64,000 bases of DNA from JBMNMS01 sp050953445 (GTDB lineage Bacteria; Bacillota; Clostridia; Peptostreptococcales; Anaerovoracaceae), in contig JBMNMS010000001.1 of NCBI GenBank assembly GCA_050953445.1, positions 248,001 to 312,000 on the forward strand, in the 5' to 3' direction. Positions within the stretch are counted from its first letter, which is position 1. The number at the start of each line of letters is the position of its first letter. The notes beneath the pieces are model-generated. The model searched no databases. It saw only the letters and a program-made list of their open reading frames with translations, and was not told the origin of the DNA. The translations under genes were made by a program, and so were the position numbers. This document shows, in pieces, positions 35,242-44,210 of the stretch.

Positions 35242-36621
35242 ATGGAGAATGTACGCGACAAATTGCTGGACAATTCAATACAGGAAATTATCAGCTTCTT
35301 AAAAGACAAACACTATTTTGCAGCAAGAACGGAAATTCTGAAATTTAACGCGGTGGACGTTGCCGAGATACTTGAAGAAATAATACAGGAAGTGGATTTG
35401 GATCGAGCCATCGTTATTTTCCGCACCTTGCCAAAGGATCTTGCAGTAGATGTTTTTTCCTATCTCAATTCGGAAAGCCAGGTTAATATTATAAACGCTA
35501 TCACCGACAAGGAAATCACTTATATTGTTGAGGAACTTGCCTTTGACGACATGATAGATTTATTGGAGGAACTCCCGGCAAATATTGTGGATAAAATCCT
35601 CGAAAAATCGACAGGTGAGGAGCGTAGACTTATAAATACATTTTTAAACTACCCGGAAAATTCCGCTGGCAGTTTAATGACCCCCGACTATATAACTCTA
35701 AAAAAGGATATGACCGTAGGGGATGCCTTAGCAAAGATTAAACGGGAGGGTATGGATAGCGAAACCATATACACCTGTTACGTTAAAGACGAGGGGCGCA
35801 AGCTGATCGGCATCGTATCCCTGAGAACAATAGTGGTAAGCGATAACGATGTCACCATAGAAAGTCTCATGAACAGGGATTATATCTACGTAAACGTTTT
35901 AGATGATCAGGAGCAGGTCTCCGCCCTTTTTACACGGTATGGTTTTCTGGCAATGCCTGTGGTGGATGGCGAAAACAGGCTGGTAGGCATTATCACCGTA
36001 GATGATATCTTAACTATAATCGATGAAGAAACCACTGAAGACTTCCAGAAGATGGCCGGCGTAACGGTTTCAACCGAGGAATACCTGAACATGAGCGTTT
36101 GGAAACACGTTAAGAATCGTTTCCCCTGGCTGTTCGTCCTCATGTTAGAACTCATGGTCACCGGTATCATAATAACCCAATTTGAAGATTTGCTATCGGC
36201 AGTAATAGTGCTCGTCTCCTATCTCCCTCTACTCATGGGAACCGGAGGAAATTCAGGCAACCAATCAGCAACCCTGATAATCAGGAGCATGACCCTTGGG
36301 GATATTAATCTCAGCGATGCGGGAAGGGTTTTTTGGAAAGAAACAAGAATCGGTTTTTGCATAGGTTTTGCCCTTTCCATACTCAATTTTGCCAAGATAG
36401 TCCTCCTGGACCGGCAAAGCCCCATAATCGCCATAACCGTCTGTGGATCCATATTGATTATCATCATGTTGGCCAAAACAATCGGCAGCATGCTCCCCAT
36501 ACTGGCAAAAAAAATGAAACTTGATCCTGCTCTCATGGCAAATCCTATGATAGCGTCAATGACAGATTTAATCTCAATAATAACATACTTTGGCCTTGCC
36601 CATTTTATAATAGGCATATGA
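35242..36621 (+). CDS. mgtE: Magnesium transporter MgtE
   Basis: Magnesium channel of 459 residues. It has an N-terminal superhelical domain (about 1-135, with FRTLPKDLAVDVFSYL), a CBS pair (about 140-260, MTPDYITLKKDMTVGDAL and GIITVDDILTIIDEE), then a plug helix and five membrane helices (285-459). PLLMGTGGNSGNQSATLIIR is the conserved pore region; the C-terminal helix has MANPMIASMTDLIS with the magnesium-binding Asp. AAAGGAGGT precedes the ATG. Acidic N and CBS domains normally close the pore when cytoplasmic magnesium is high. Confidence 0.95.
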   Translation: MENVRDKLLDNSIQEIISFLKDKHYFAARTEILKFNAVDVAEILEEIIQEVDLDRAIVIFRTLPKDLAVDVFSYLNSESQVNIINAITDKEITYIVEELAFDDMIDLLEELPANIVDKILEKSTGEERRLINTFLNYPENSAGSLMTPDYITLKKDMTVGDALAKIKREGMDSETIYTCYVKDEGRKLIGIVSLRTIVVSDNDVTIESLMNRDYIYVNVLDDQEQVSALFTRYGFLAMPVVDGENRLVGIITVDDILTIIDEETTEDFQKMAGVTVSTEEYLNMSVWKHVKNRFPWLFVLMLELMVTGIIITQFEDLLSAVIVLVSYLPLLMGTGGNSGNQSATLIIRSMTLGDINLSDAGRVFWKETRIGFCIGFALSILNFAKIVLLDRQSPIIAITVCGSILIIIMLAKTIGSMLPILAKKMKLDPALMANPMIASMTDLISIITYFGLAHFIIGI

Positions 36622-36672
36622 TACCGAACTATTTTGGGGAATTCATTTGACTAAGGAAAACACCCCCTATCA

Positions 36673-36690
36673 TTGACAAACCATTGTCAA
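36673..36690 (+). promoter_or_regulatory. Perfect inverted repeat upstream of the gdhA promoter
   Basis: TTGACAA-ACCA-TTGTCAA, 7-bp arms with a 4-bp spacer, ending eight bases before the gdhA -35. Such placement fits a dimeric transcription factor acting just upstream of RNA polymerase. The regulator is unknown. Confidence 0.5.
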
Positions 36691-36698
36691 ATATCCCC

Positions 36699-36727
36699 TT
36701 GACGCTGAAATACTGATATGCTATGGT
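36699..36727 (+). promoter_or_regulatory. SigA promoter of gdhA
   Basis: TTGACG (36699-36704), 17 bp, TATGGT (36722-36727). Start of transcription near 36734, leaving an untranslated leader of about 65 bases before the ATG at 36799 (ribosome site GAGGAGAG). Confidence 0.6.
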
Positions 36728-36798
36728 TGAAATAGCGGTTCAGTATACTAGTTTTCACATTTTCGAATGATAATATTTTTACGAAAAGAGGAGAGAAA

Positions 36799-38142
36799 AT
36801 GACAAACTTAACAGAAAAGTATCTTAAGATCGTAAAGGAAAAGAATCCTGGTGAAACAGAATTCCAGCAGGCGGTGGAAGAAGTTCTAGTTTCTTTGGAG
36901 CCGGTTATTGCAAAACACCCCGAGTATGAAAAAGCTGGTCTCGTTGAAAGACTTGTTGAACCTGAAAGAATGATTTCATTCAGAGTTTCCTGGGTGGATG
37001 ATTCTGGTCAGGTACAGGTAAACAGGGGTTATAGGTGCCAATTTAACAGCGCCCTTGGACCATATAAAGGCGGTCTCCGGTTTGCGCCTAACGTTAACCC
37101 CAGCGTAATGAAATTCTTAGCTTTTGAACAAAACTTCAAGAATGCTCTTACGGGACTTCCCATAGGCGGAGGAAAAGGTGGAGCGGACTTTGATCCCAAC
37201 GGAAAATCCGATGGCGAAATAATGAGATTCTGCCAGGCCTACATGAACGAATTGTATAGACATATTGGTCCCTACACTGATAGCCCCGCCGGCGATATCG
37301 GTGTTGGCCCAAGAGAAATTGGCTATCTTTTTGGACAGTACAAAAAATTAGTAAATAGGTTTGATGAAGCTATCACAGGTAAGCACATCAACTACGGTGG
37401 TTTGAACGGAAGAACCGAAGCTACCGGATACGGAATTGTTTATTTTGCCGATTGCATGTTGAAAGCAAACAACGAAACAATGAAGGGCAAAAAAGTTGTA
37501 ATTTCAGGTTTTGGAAACGTTGCATGGGGAACAGCTAAAAAGCTTGAGGAGTTAGGTGCTATAGTAATAGCCTTCTCCGGACCGGATGGATATATTCTGG
37601 ATGAAGCCGGCGTTCTTGGCGAAAAGATCGATTACATGACAGATTTAAGAAATAGTGGCAAAAACATATGCCAGCCTTATGCCGATAAGTTTGCAGGCTC
37701 GAAATTCGTTGCCGGCAAAAAGCCTTGGGAGGTTAAAGCAGACCTTTACATCCCCTGCGCAATGCAAAATGATATCCACTTGGAAGATGCGAAAAACATC
37801 GTAGCTTCCGGTGCCAAATTCCTTTGTGAAGGTGCAAATATGCCCACAACCAACGAAGCTCTCGAGTACCTCGTAGAAAACGGTGTCATAGTAGGCCCCT
37901 GTAAAGCTGCTAACGCTGGCGGCGTAGCCTGCTCCTGTATCGAAATGGGGCAAAATGCGGGTCATACCGTATTCTCACCGGATCAAGTTCATGAACAGTT
38001 GAAAACCATCATGATCAGCATCCACGACAGCGCTGCTGCTGCCGCAGAAGAATATGGACTTGGTTACAACCTCATTGCAGGTGCCAATATCGCCGGCTTT
38101 ATGAAAATTGCAAATGCCATGATGGCACAGGGAGTGGTCTAA
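36799..38142 (+). CDS. gdhA: Glutamate dehydrogenase
   Basis: Interconverts glutamate with 2-oxoglutarate and ammonia, 447 residues, the hexameric short type common in clostridia. The catalytic-lysine region is PIGGGKGGADFDP, preceded by GPYKGGLRFAPNVN; the nucleotide-binding fold has VISGFGNVAWGTAKKLEELG. Codon use appears tuned for high expression (many GCT, GGT and AAC codons). It has its own promoter and a strong terminator, so it is monocistronic. The NAD/NADP preference was not determined. Confidence 0.96.
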   Translation: MTNLTEKYLKIVKEKNPGETEFQQAVEEVLVSLEPVIAKHPEYEKAGLVERLVEPERMISFRVSWVDDSGQVQVNRGYRCQFNSALGPYKGGLRFAPNVNPSVMKFLAFEQNFKNALTGLPIGGGKGGADFDPNGKSDGEIMRFCQAYMNELYRHIGPYTDSPAGDIGVGPREIGYLFGQYKKLVNRFDEAITGKHINYGGLNGRTEATGYGIVYFADCMLKANNETMKGKKVVISGFGNVAWGTAKKLEELGAIVIAFSGPDGYILDEAGVLGEKIDYMTDLRNSGKNICQPYADKFAGSKFVAGKKPWEVKADLYIPCAMQNDIHLEDAKNIVASGAKFLCEGANMPTTNEALEYLVENGVIVGPCKAANAGGVACSCIEMGQNAGHTVFSPDQVHEQLKTIMISIHDSAAAAAEEYGLGYNLIAGANIAGFMKIANAMMAQGVV

Positions 38143-38155
38143 AATATTTAAACTA

Positions 38156-38188
38156 AAACCCGGTTAATTCCAACCGGGTTTTTTATTT
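38156..38188 (+). terminator. Intrinsic terminator of gdhA
   Basis: Stem AAACCCGGTT / AACCGGGTTT with a six-base loop, followed by a T-rich run (TTTTTATTTTC). The A-rich 5' flank could let it serve the converging pyruvate oxidoreductase gene as well. Confidence 0.85.
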
Positions 38189-38226
38189 TCTTTCTATGAA
38201 GGCATTATATTAGCCTTTTATACGAC

Positions 38227-41200
38227 TTAAATATCGTGGCGGTGGATTACAGTATATTCTTTAGCCAAGCGTTTGTAATCTTCAAACCTCTCTCTGGAAT
38301 CAAGTTCCGCCTGAACCAGCAATTCCTCCGCTTCTTCGGGGAATTCCAAAATTAGCGAGCTATACCTTACCTGACCCATCAAATATTCCCTAAAGCTTCT
38401 GGTAGGCTCCTTTGAATCCAAGGTAAAGGGATTTTTCCCTAACTTTTTTAATTGCGGGTTATACCGGTACAGATGCCAGTATCCGGCTGCCACCGCATCC
38501 TTAATATTCTCCTGAGCGGTAGACATTCCCTTCTTAATACCATGGGCAACGCAAGGCGAATAGCAAATTATGAGGGATGGCCCGTGATAGCTTTCAGCCT
38601 CTTGAACAGCTTTCAGGAATTGATTTTTGTCGGCACCCATTCCTACCTGAGCCACATAGGCTGTTCCATAGGACATTGCCATTAAACCAAGATCCTTCTT
38701 CCTGCTTTTCTTTCCTGAAGCTGCGAATTTTGCAATAGCAGCTGCCGGCGTAGCCTTGGAAGACTGTCCTCCCGTGTTTGAATAAACCTCCGTATCAAAC
38801 ACCAATATATTTATATCTTCCCCGGAGGCCAGGACATGATCCAAACCTCCATAGCCTATATCGTATGCCCAGCCGTCCCCGCCAAGAGCCCACACCGATT
38901 TTTTCACCAAAAAGTCCTTCCTATCCACTATTTCCTGAACTAATCTGCTTGCCCTGCTTTCCTTATCTAAATCCCTGCGCACGGATCTTGCATCACCTAT
39001 GGCAGCCAAAACCTTCTCGCTGGCCCTTCTGGACGCTTCGCTGTCATACATGGTTTCAAGCCATTCTTCAAAAGCATCTTCCACTTGCGGCAGAAGGTTC
39101 AGATTCATGGATAAAAGTCTCCACATATTATTTGCAATCTTTTCCCTCATCTGCCTTACAGCGACAGCCATACCTAAACCATACTCCGCATTATCCTCAA
39201 AGAGAGAATTAGCCCAGGAGGGTCCCCGTCCATTGGCATCGGTGCAATAAGGCATGGAAGGCGCAGAAGCCCCCCATATGGATGAACAACCGGTTGCATT
39301 TGCAATCATCATTCTATCACCATATAGTTGTGTGATTACCTTAATGTATGGTGTCTCACCACATCCCGCACAGGCTCCTGAGAATTCCAGGTAAGGCTGT
39401 GCAAATTGGCTTCCTTTCACTGTGCCCTTGCTCACTCTATCATCCTTTAATGGTACCCTCATTCCATAATCCCAGTTAGACTGCTCGATCATTTGGCTTT
39501 CGATGGGCTTCATTATTAGAGCCTTTTTCTTTGCAGGACAAATATTTGCACAAATACCACAACCCATACAATCCAAAGGTGACACCTGCATCCTGAAGGA
39601 TAAACCCTCCAGCCCTTTGCCCGCAGCCTTAATCGTCATAAATTTCTCTGGTGCGTCCTTTTTCTCCTCATCCGTTAGCAATATCGGACGTATTGTGGCA
39701 TGGGGGCATACAAACGAACACTGATTGCACTGTATGCAATTCCCGGGTATCCATTCGGGAACATCAAAGGCAACCCCTCTTTTTTCATAGGCGGAGGTCC
39801 CCAGAGGGAATGTTCCGTCCTCAACACCGCTAAAGGTGCTGACGGGTAAATCATCACCATACTGCTGTTCCATCGGAATTAATACCTCTTCGATAAATTC
39901 CGGCAGCTCCCTCTTCATCGCCGGCGGATCCTGAGCATCCTTCCAATGTCGGGGAATTTCAACCTTGTGGATGTCTGTGATCCCCCTGTCAATGGCCGTA
40001 TTATTCATATCTACAATTCTTACTCCCTTTCTTCCGTAGGAGTCATTTACAGCCTCTTTTAAATATCTTACCGCATCCTCTATGGGTATTACATTGGCCA
40101 ACTTAAAAAATGCAGCCTGCATTATCATGTTGATCCTACCGCCAAGCCCAATCTCCTGTGCTATTTCTGATGCATTTATGGTATAAAAGTTTATATCATT
40201 CTCTGCTAAATAGCGTTTCATAGATGCAGGCAGACTCTTCTCCAAACCATCATCATCCCATATACAATTGAGTACAAATGTGCCACCCTTTCTTAAACTT
40301 TTTAATAGATCGTATTGATTCACATAGGACTGCTTATGGCATGCCACGAAATCCGCTTCCGTTATCAGATATGAGGATTGAATTTTTTCCTTTCCAAAGC
40401 GCAGATGGGACACTGTAAGACCACCAGATTTTTTTGAATCGTAAGCAAAATAACCTTGTGCATACAGATCCGTCTTATCTCCTATGATTTTTATTGCATT
40501 TTGATTAGCACCTACAGTCCCGTCAGAACCGATACCCCAAAACTTACATCTTATAGTTCCTTCAGGTTCCGTTGAAATTCCCTCTACCATAGGCAAGGAC
40601 GTATGAGTAACGTCATCGATTATTCCTATAGTAAAGTGGTTCTTGGGTTCTATCCTGTCTAAATTATCATATACAGCTACAATCTGCCCCGGTGTGGTGT
40701 CCTTTGACCCAAGTCCGTATCTTCCCCCATAGATTTTAGGGCCGTTTTCCTCGTCATAATACATGGTTTTAACATCCATGTACAAGGGGTCGCCAAGAGC
40801 ACCCGGTTCCTTCGTTCTGTCCAGAGTAGCTATGCGCTTTACAGTTTTAGGCATAGCTGCCTTCATATATTCGGGTGCAAAGGGCCGGTACAGCCTTACT
40901 TTTATGAGACCTACCTTTCTCCCCTGCGCCACCAGTACCCTCAATGTTTCCTCTATAGTTTCACACACAGAGCCCATTGCAACTATTATGTTTTCAGCTT
41001 CCGGATGGCCCACATAATCAAACAGATTATACTCCCTCCCCGTAGCCTCCTTAATCTTGACCATATAATCGGCCACTATGCCTGGAACCGCCTCATAAAA
41101 TTTATTGGCTGCTTCTCTGGCCTGGAAAAAGATATCCGGATTCTGAGCAGTTCCACGCACCACCGGATGCTCTGGATTTAAAGCTCTATCCCTGAATTCC

Positions 41201-41808
41201 TGAACAGCATCCATATCCAGCATATCCCTGAACACGTCATATGGAATAATTTCGACTTTTTGAACCTCATGAGAGGTGCGAAAACCATCGAAGAAATGCA
41301 GGAAGGGAACTCTGGATTTAATTGAGGCCAGGTGTGCAACACCACTGAGATCCATGATCTCCTGAACGGAACATGTGGCTAATAGTGCAAAACCAGTCTG
41401 TCTTGTGGCCATTACATCCGAGTGATCGCCAAAAATACAAAGAGCGTGAGCTGCCAGAGTTCTAGCAGTTACATGAAATACGCCCGGAAGCAATTCCCCG
41501 GCTATTTTATACATATTGGGAATCATTAAGAGCAATCCCTGGGAAGCGGTAAAAGTGGTAGTCAGTGCACCTGCCGCCAAAGAACCGTGAACTGCACCTG
41601 CTGCGCCGCCCTCAGACTGCATCTCAACCACCCGAACCTCCTGCCCAAAAAGGTTTTTTCTCCCATGAGCAGACCATTCGTCCACAACCTCCGCCATAGG
41701 CGATGAAGGGGTAATGGGATATATGGCAGCAACATCTGTAAAGGCATAAGATACATAAGATGCTGCATAGTTGCCGTCCATTGTTTTCATAGTTTTCTTC
41801 TTATTCAT
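38227..41808 (-). CDS. nifJ: Pyruvate:ferredoxin (flavodoxin) oxidoreductase, single chain
   Basis: Oxidises pyruvate to acetyl-CoA and CO2 with reduced ferredoxin, the central step of clostridial fermentation; oxygen-sensitive. The 1193 residues carry the fused domains in order: N-terminal pyrimidine-binding half (AIYPITPSSPMAEVVDEW), transketolase C-terminal-like domain, gamma domain (GIGSDGTVGANQNAIK), a two-cluster ferredoxin domain (CIQCNQCSFVCPHA and CMGCGICANICPAKKK), and the thiamine-diphosphate domain (GACAGCGETPYIKV with the fourth cluster, GGDGWAYDIGYGGLDH). Complete and uninterrupted. It has its own promoter and a possible operator. Confidence 0.97.
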   Translation of the reverse strand: MNKKKTMKTMDGNYAASYVSYAFTDVAAIYPITPSSPMAEVVDEWSAHGRKNLFGQEVRVVEMQSEGGAAGAVHGSLAAGALTTTFTASQGLLLMIPNMYKIAGELLPGVFHVTARTLAAHALCIFGDHSDVMATRQTGFALLATCSVQEIMDLSGVAHLASIKSRVPFLHFFDGFRTSHEVQKVEIIPYDVFRDMLDMDAVQEFRDRALNPEHPVVRGTAQNPDIFFQAREAANKFYEAVPGIVADYMVKIKEATGREYNLFDYVGHPEAENIIVAMGSVCETIEETLRVLVAQGRKVGLIKVRLYRPFAPEYMKAAMPKTVKRIATLDRTKEPGALGDPLYMDVKTMYYDEENGPKIYGGRYGLGSKDTTPGQIVAVYDNLDRIEPKNHFTIGIIDDVTHTSLPMVEGISTEPEGTIRCKFWGIGSDGTVGANQNAIKIIGDKTDLYAQGYFAYDSKKSGGLTVSHLRFGKEKIQSSYLITEADFVACHKQSYVNQYDLLKSLRKGGTFVLNCIWDDDGLEKSLPASMKRYLAENDINFYTINASEIAQEIGLGGRINMIMQAAFFKLANVIPIEDAVRYLKEAVNDSYGRKGVRIVDMNNTAIDRGITDIHKVEIPRHWKDAQDPPAMKRELPEFIEEVLIPMEQQYGDDLPVSTFSGVEDGTFPLGTSAYEKRGVAFDVPEWIPGNCIQCNQCSFVCPHATIRPILLTDEEKKDAPEKFMTIKAAGKGLEGLSFRMQVSPLDCMGCGICANICPAKKKALIMKPIESQMIEQSNWDYGMRVPLKDDRVSKGTVKGSQFAQPYLEFSGACAGCGETPYIKVITQLYGDRMMIANATGCSSIWGASAPSMPYCTDANGRGPSWANSLFEDNAEYGLGMAVAVRQMREKIANNMWRLLSMNLNLLPQVEDAFEEWLETMYDSEASRRASEKVLAAIGDARSVRRDLDKESRASRLVQEIVDRKDFLVKKSVWALGGDGWAYDIGYGGLDHVLASGEDINILVFDTEVYSNTGGQSSKATPAAAIAKFAASGKKSRKKDLGLMAMSYGTAYVAQVGMGADKNQFLKAVQEAESYHGPSLIICYSPCVAHGIKKGMSTAQENIKDAVAAGYWHLYRYNPQLKKLGKNPFTLDSKEPTRSFREYLMGQVRYSSLILEFPEEAEELLVQAELDSRERFEDYKRLAKEYTVIHRHDI

Positions 41809-41883
41809 ATCGAAAACTCTCCTTTTCCTTTTTATACCCGACGGGAGATGAGAGTAACCCCCCGAACAAATATTCTATTCCCT

Positions 41884-41895
41884 AACAATTTTGTT
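41884..41895 (-). promoter_or_regulatory. Short palindrome at the nifJ transcription start
   Basis: AACAA-TT-TTGTT, lying just after the nifJ -10 and across the predicted start of transcription. The location suits a repressor, and the sequence is loosely like half-sites of redox regulator Rex (TTGTTAA...TTAACAA) but lacks its length. Confidence 0.3.
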
Positions 41896-41899
41896 CTAC

Positions 41900-41928
41900 A
41901 TTATATTACAAACGGCTGGCTCAATCAA
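41900..41928 (-). promoter_or_regulatory. SigA promoter of nifJ
   Basis: Minus strand TTGATT (41928-41923), 17 bp, TATAAT (41905-41900), about 92 bases before the start codon. The gene-free stretch 41809-42124 holds this promoter, the divergent promoter of the permease gene, and nothing else I could recognise. Confidence 0.7.
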
Positions 41929-42044
41929 GCAATTCGTCGCATTTTTTAAAAATCAATTAGTTATTAAGTTTTTCAAATAAGAATATTCTTAATTTTCAAT
42001 TATCTAAAATCTCGTCAATTCCTAATTTCCATTTTGTTATGACC

Positions 42045-42073
42045 TTGTTTAAAAAAAGCATAACCTGTATAAT
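42045..42073 (+). promoter_or_regulatory. SigA promoter of AI-2E family permease
   Basis: TTGTTT (42045-42050), 17 bp, TATAAT (42068-42073), about 50 bases before the start at 42125. Confidence 0.6.
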
Positions 42074-42124
42074 ACTATTTGTACAATCGGGCTCCACTGT
42101 ATTTTTACAATTTGCGAGGATGAA

Positions 42125-43318
42125 ATGTCAAAGATCAAAGAAACTTTATCCGATTCGAAATACCTGCGCTTTTGCATTTACCTGGCCTCGGCGGCCATTA
42201 TTCTGTATTCCCTTTACTTCGCCATAAAAAACATAGATGTTATTATACCCGTCATAACAGGCGCGATTTCACATATTTTAAAAGCTTTATCACCGCTGTT
42301 CATAGGACTGACAATCGCATACTTAATATCCCCCTTAGTAGAAATCATTCAACAAAAGATTATTAACAAATTGTTTTTTAAGTTACCGGAAGACCCTGTT
42401 AAAGCGGAGAAAAAGCTCCAGCTGAGAAGAACCGTAAGCGTTGTTATAGCATTCCTCATCCTGTTCCTAATCATATGCACAATAATCTATTCTTTTGCCA
42501 TACTCATAGTGGGACAATTGGTCTTCGATAATCTCACCACTACCTTTGATAATGTGAAGGCTCATCTGCTTGAATATGAAAATGATTTAAGGGCATGGGT
42601 TGCTTCCATTCCCGGCTCCGGATTGGAAGCAAGGTTGCAGGAAGGCATATCATTGGCAATGAACTGGCTGGCAGATAATTTTAACTTCACTTCCGGAATC
42701 AAAGCGCTTTCCTCATTAGGAGGGAGCATATTGAATATGCTTTTAGGTATCGTTGTATCTCTCTACTTACTGAAGGATCGGGATTTCTTCATTCGCCTAT
42801 GGCGCAAGTTCCTTCACACCTGCATCCCCATGAAACAATCGGCAATCATTACGGGAACTCTTCATGATATAGATTCTATTCTGTCACGCTTCCTGAGGGG
42901 GCAACTATTAGACGCCCTTATAGTTGCAATCCTTTCCTCCATCGCCCTTACGGCTATGGGACTGCAATTCTCAGTGTTTATCGGATGTTTTGCAGGAATA
43001 GCTAATATTATACCCTATTTCGGACCCTTAATGGGTATGATTCCTGCCGCAATAGTGGGCATTATGACCGACGGAATAACCCACGGACTGTTAGCCGTAG
43101 CCCTGCTATTTATAGTACAGCAAATAGACTCCAATCTAATTTATCCCAAGGTAGTAGGATCAAATACCGGGCTTCACCCTGTTTTCATTCTTCTAGCAGT
43201 AACTTTTGGAGGTTATTTCCGTGGAATTTTAGGCATGCTACTGGCGGTGCCTATCGCTGCGATTATAAAGCTTTTTATCGTAAAAAAACTAGGTACGCTG
43301 GGAGATGATCAAGGCTAA
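42125..43318 (+). CDS. AI-2E family transporter
   Basis: Polytopic permease of 397 residues with about seven to eight helices. Family marks are GIVVSLYLLKDRDFF, FLRGQLLDALIVAILS, IANIIPYFGPLMGMIPA and the C-terminal QQIDSNLIYPKVVGSNTGLHP. The family includes a proposed AI-2 exporter (TqsA) and Na+/H+ antiporters, so the substrate is open. A GAGGATG ribosome site precedes the ATG. Transcribed alone from its own promoter; ends 39 bases from the convergent nth. Confidence 0.88.
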   Translation: MSKIKETLSDSKYLRFCIYLASAAIILYSLYFAIKNIDVIIPVITGAISHILKALSPLFIGLTIAYLISPLVEIIQQKIINKLFFKLPEDPVKAEKKLQLRRTVSVVIAFLILFLIICTIIYSFAILIVGQLVFDNLTTTFDNVKAHLLEYENDLRAWVASIPGSGLEARLQEGISLAMNWLADNFNFTSGIKALSSLGGSILNMLLGIVVSLYLLKDRDFFIRLWRKFLHTCIPMKQSAIITGTLHDIDSILSRFLRGQLLDALIVAILSSIALTAMGLQFSVFIGCFAGIANIIPYFGPLMGMIPAAIVGIMTDGITHGLLAVALLFIVQQIDSNLIYPKVVGSNTGLHPVFILLAVTFGGYFRGILGMLLAVPIAAIIKLFIVKKLGTLGDDQG

Positions 43319-43357
43319 TCCTGTCCATGCAAGGATATCCCCAAAACTACAAAAAGG

Positions 43358-43993
43358 CTAAATGTTATTCTTCTTGCATATATCATATATGTGGCATTGA
43401 TTGCATTTAGGTCTTCGGGCCATGCAGATCTGACGTCCGTGATATATCATCCCATGATGTATCAGGCTCCATTTCTCTTTCGGCAGAACCTTCATAAGAG
43501 CCAGCTCAGTCTTTAAAACATCCTTTTCCTGGACAAGGCCTATCCTGTTTGCCAAACGGAAAACGTGAGTATCCACAGCAATGCGCTGCCATCCAAATCC
43601 GACAGAAAGCACAACATTGGCGGTTTTGCGCCCTACACCGGGAAGTTCCACCAGCCTATCATAATCCTCCGGCACCTGACCGTCATATTTTTCCACCAGC
43701 ATCCTGCTTAGACCTTGGAGGTTCTTCGCCTTGGTTTTATACATACCGATGGGTCTTAGTATCCCTTCCAGAATCTCCGCTTCCGCATTGGCAATGGCCA
43801 GAGCATCAGGGTACTCCCTGAACAGGGTGGGGGTTACCTGATTAACACTTTTATCCGTGGTTTGAGCCGAAAGCATTACAGCAGTCAACAGCTGAAAGTG
43901 ATTATCGAAAGTCAAGGCGCATCCCGCTTCCGGATACATCTCCTCCATTCTTTTCACAAATATTTCTATTGCCTTCCCGTTTAATCTGCCCAT
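43358..43993 (-). CDS. nth: Endonuclease III
   Basis: DNA glycosylase/AP lyase for oxidised pyrimidines. The helix-hairpin-helix LPGVGRKTANVV holds catalytic K123, and D141 is in AVDTHVFR; E. coli uses K120 and D138. The [4Fe-4S] motif at the C-terminus is C-X6-C-X2-C-X5-C, canonical. ATG at 43993 follows GGGGTGA and gives 211 residues, the E. coli length; an upstream start at 44041 would add 16 residues without a ribosome site. Confidence 0.95.
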   Translation of the reverse strand: MGRLNGKAIEIFVKRMEEMYPEAGCALTFDNHFQLLTAVMLSAQTTDKSVNQVTPTLFREYPDALAIANAEAEILEGILRPIGMYKTKAKNLQGLSRMLVEKYDGQVPEDYDRLVELPGVGRKTANVVLSVGFGWQRIAVDTHVFRLANRIGLVQEKDVLKTELALMKVLPKEKWSLIHHGMIYHGRQICMARRPKCNQCHIYDICKKNNI

Positions 43994-44108
43994 ATTCTTT
44001 ATCACCCCAAAACAAAACCTTTTCATGTATAATTCTATCACGATAACAACTACCGGGCAATTTCCAATTTGTTTAACTCTCTCAAGCCCCGGCGGATTGT
44101 AAAAAACA

Positions 44109-44137
44109 TTGACAATATCAGCTATGATGACTATAGT
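44109..44137 (+). promoter_or_regulatory. SigA promoter of the RND efflux operon
   Basis: TTGACA (44109-44114), 17 bp, TATAGT (44132-44137); start of transcription near 44144, about 67 bases before the first start codon. Confidence 0.75.
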
Positions 44138-44149
44138 AATAAATGTGAT

Positions 44150-44167
44150 TCCGACCCACGGGTCGGA
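44150..44167 (+). promoter_or_regulatory. Likely TetR operator of the RND operon
   Basis: Perfect palindrome TCCGACCCACGGGTCGGA (8-bp arms, 2-bp centre) at about +6 to +23 from the predicted start. The G+C-rich sequence stands out from its AT-rich surroundings. The third gene of the operon encodes a TetR regulator, the natural ligand for this site. Confidence 0.7.
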
Positions 44168-44210
44168 CTACAAAATGCAGAATCATATAAACCATTAGGA
44201 GGCGTTGAAT

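Noticed and set aside
35163..35348. 61-codon frame across the mgtE start
   Set aside because: No ribosome site and overlaps the certain start of mgtE; the 40-codon frame just upstream is far better supported.
36219..36617. 132-codon open frame antisense to the end of mgtE
   Set aside because: Shadow of the mgtE membrane region; no start signal.
38778..39212. 144-codon open frame antisense to the pyruvate oxidoreductase gene
   Set aside because: Lies wholly inside a certain gene, has no ribosome site or recognisable protein pattern, and is proline-rich in a way typical of an antisense frame.
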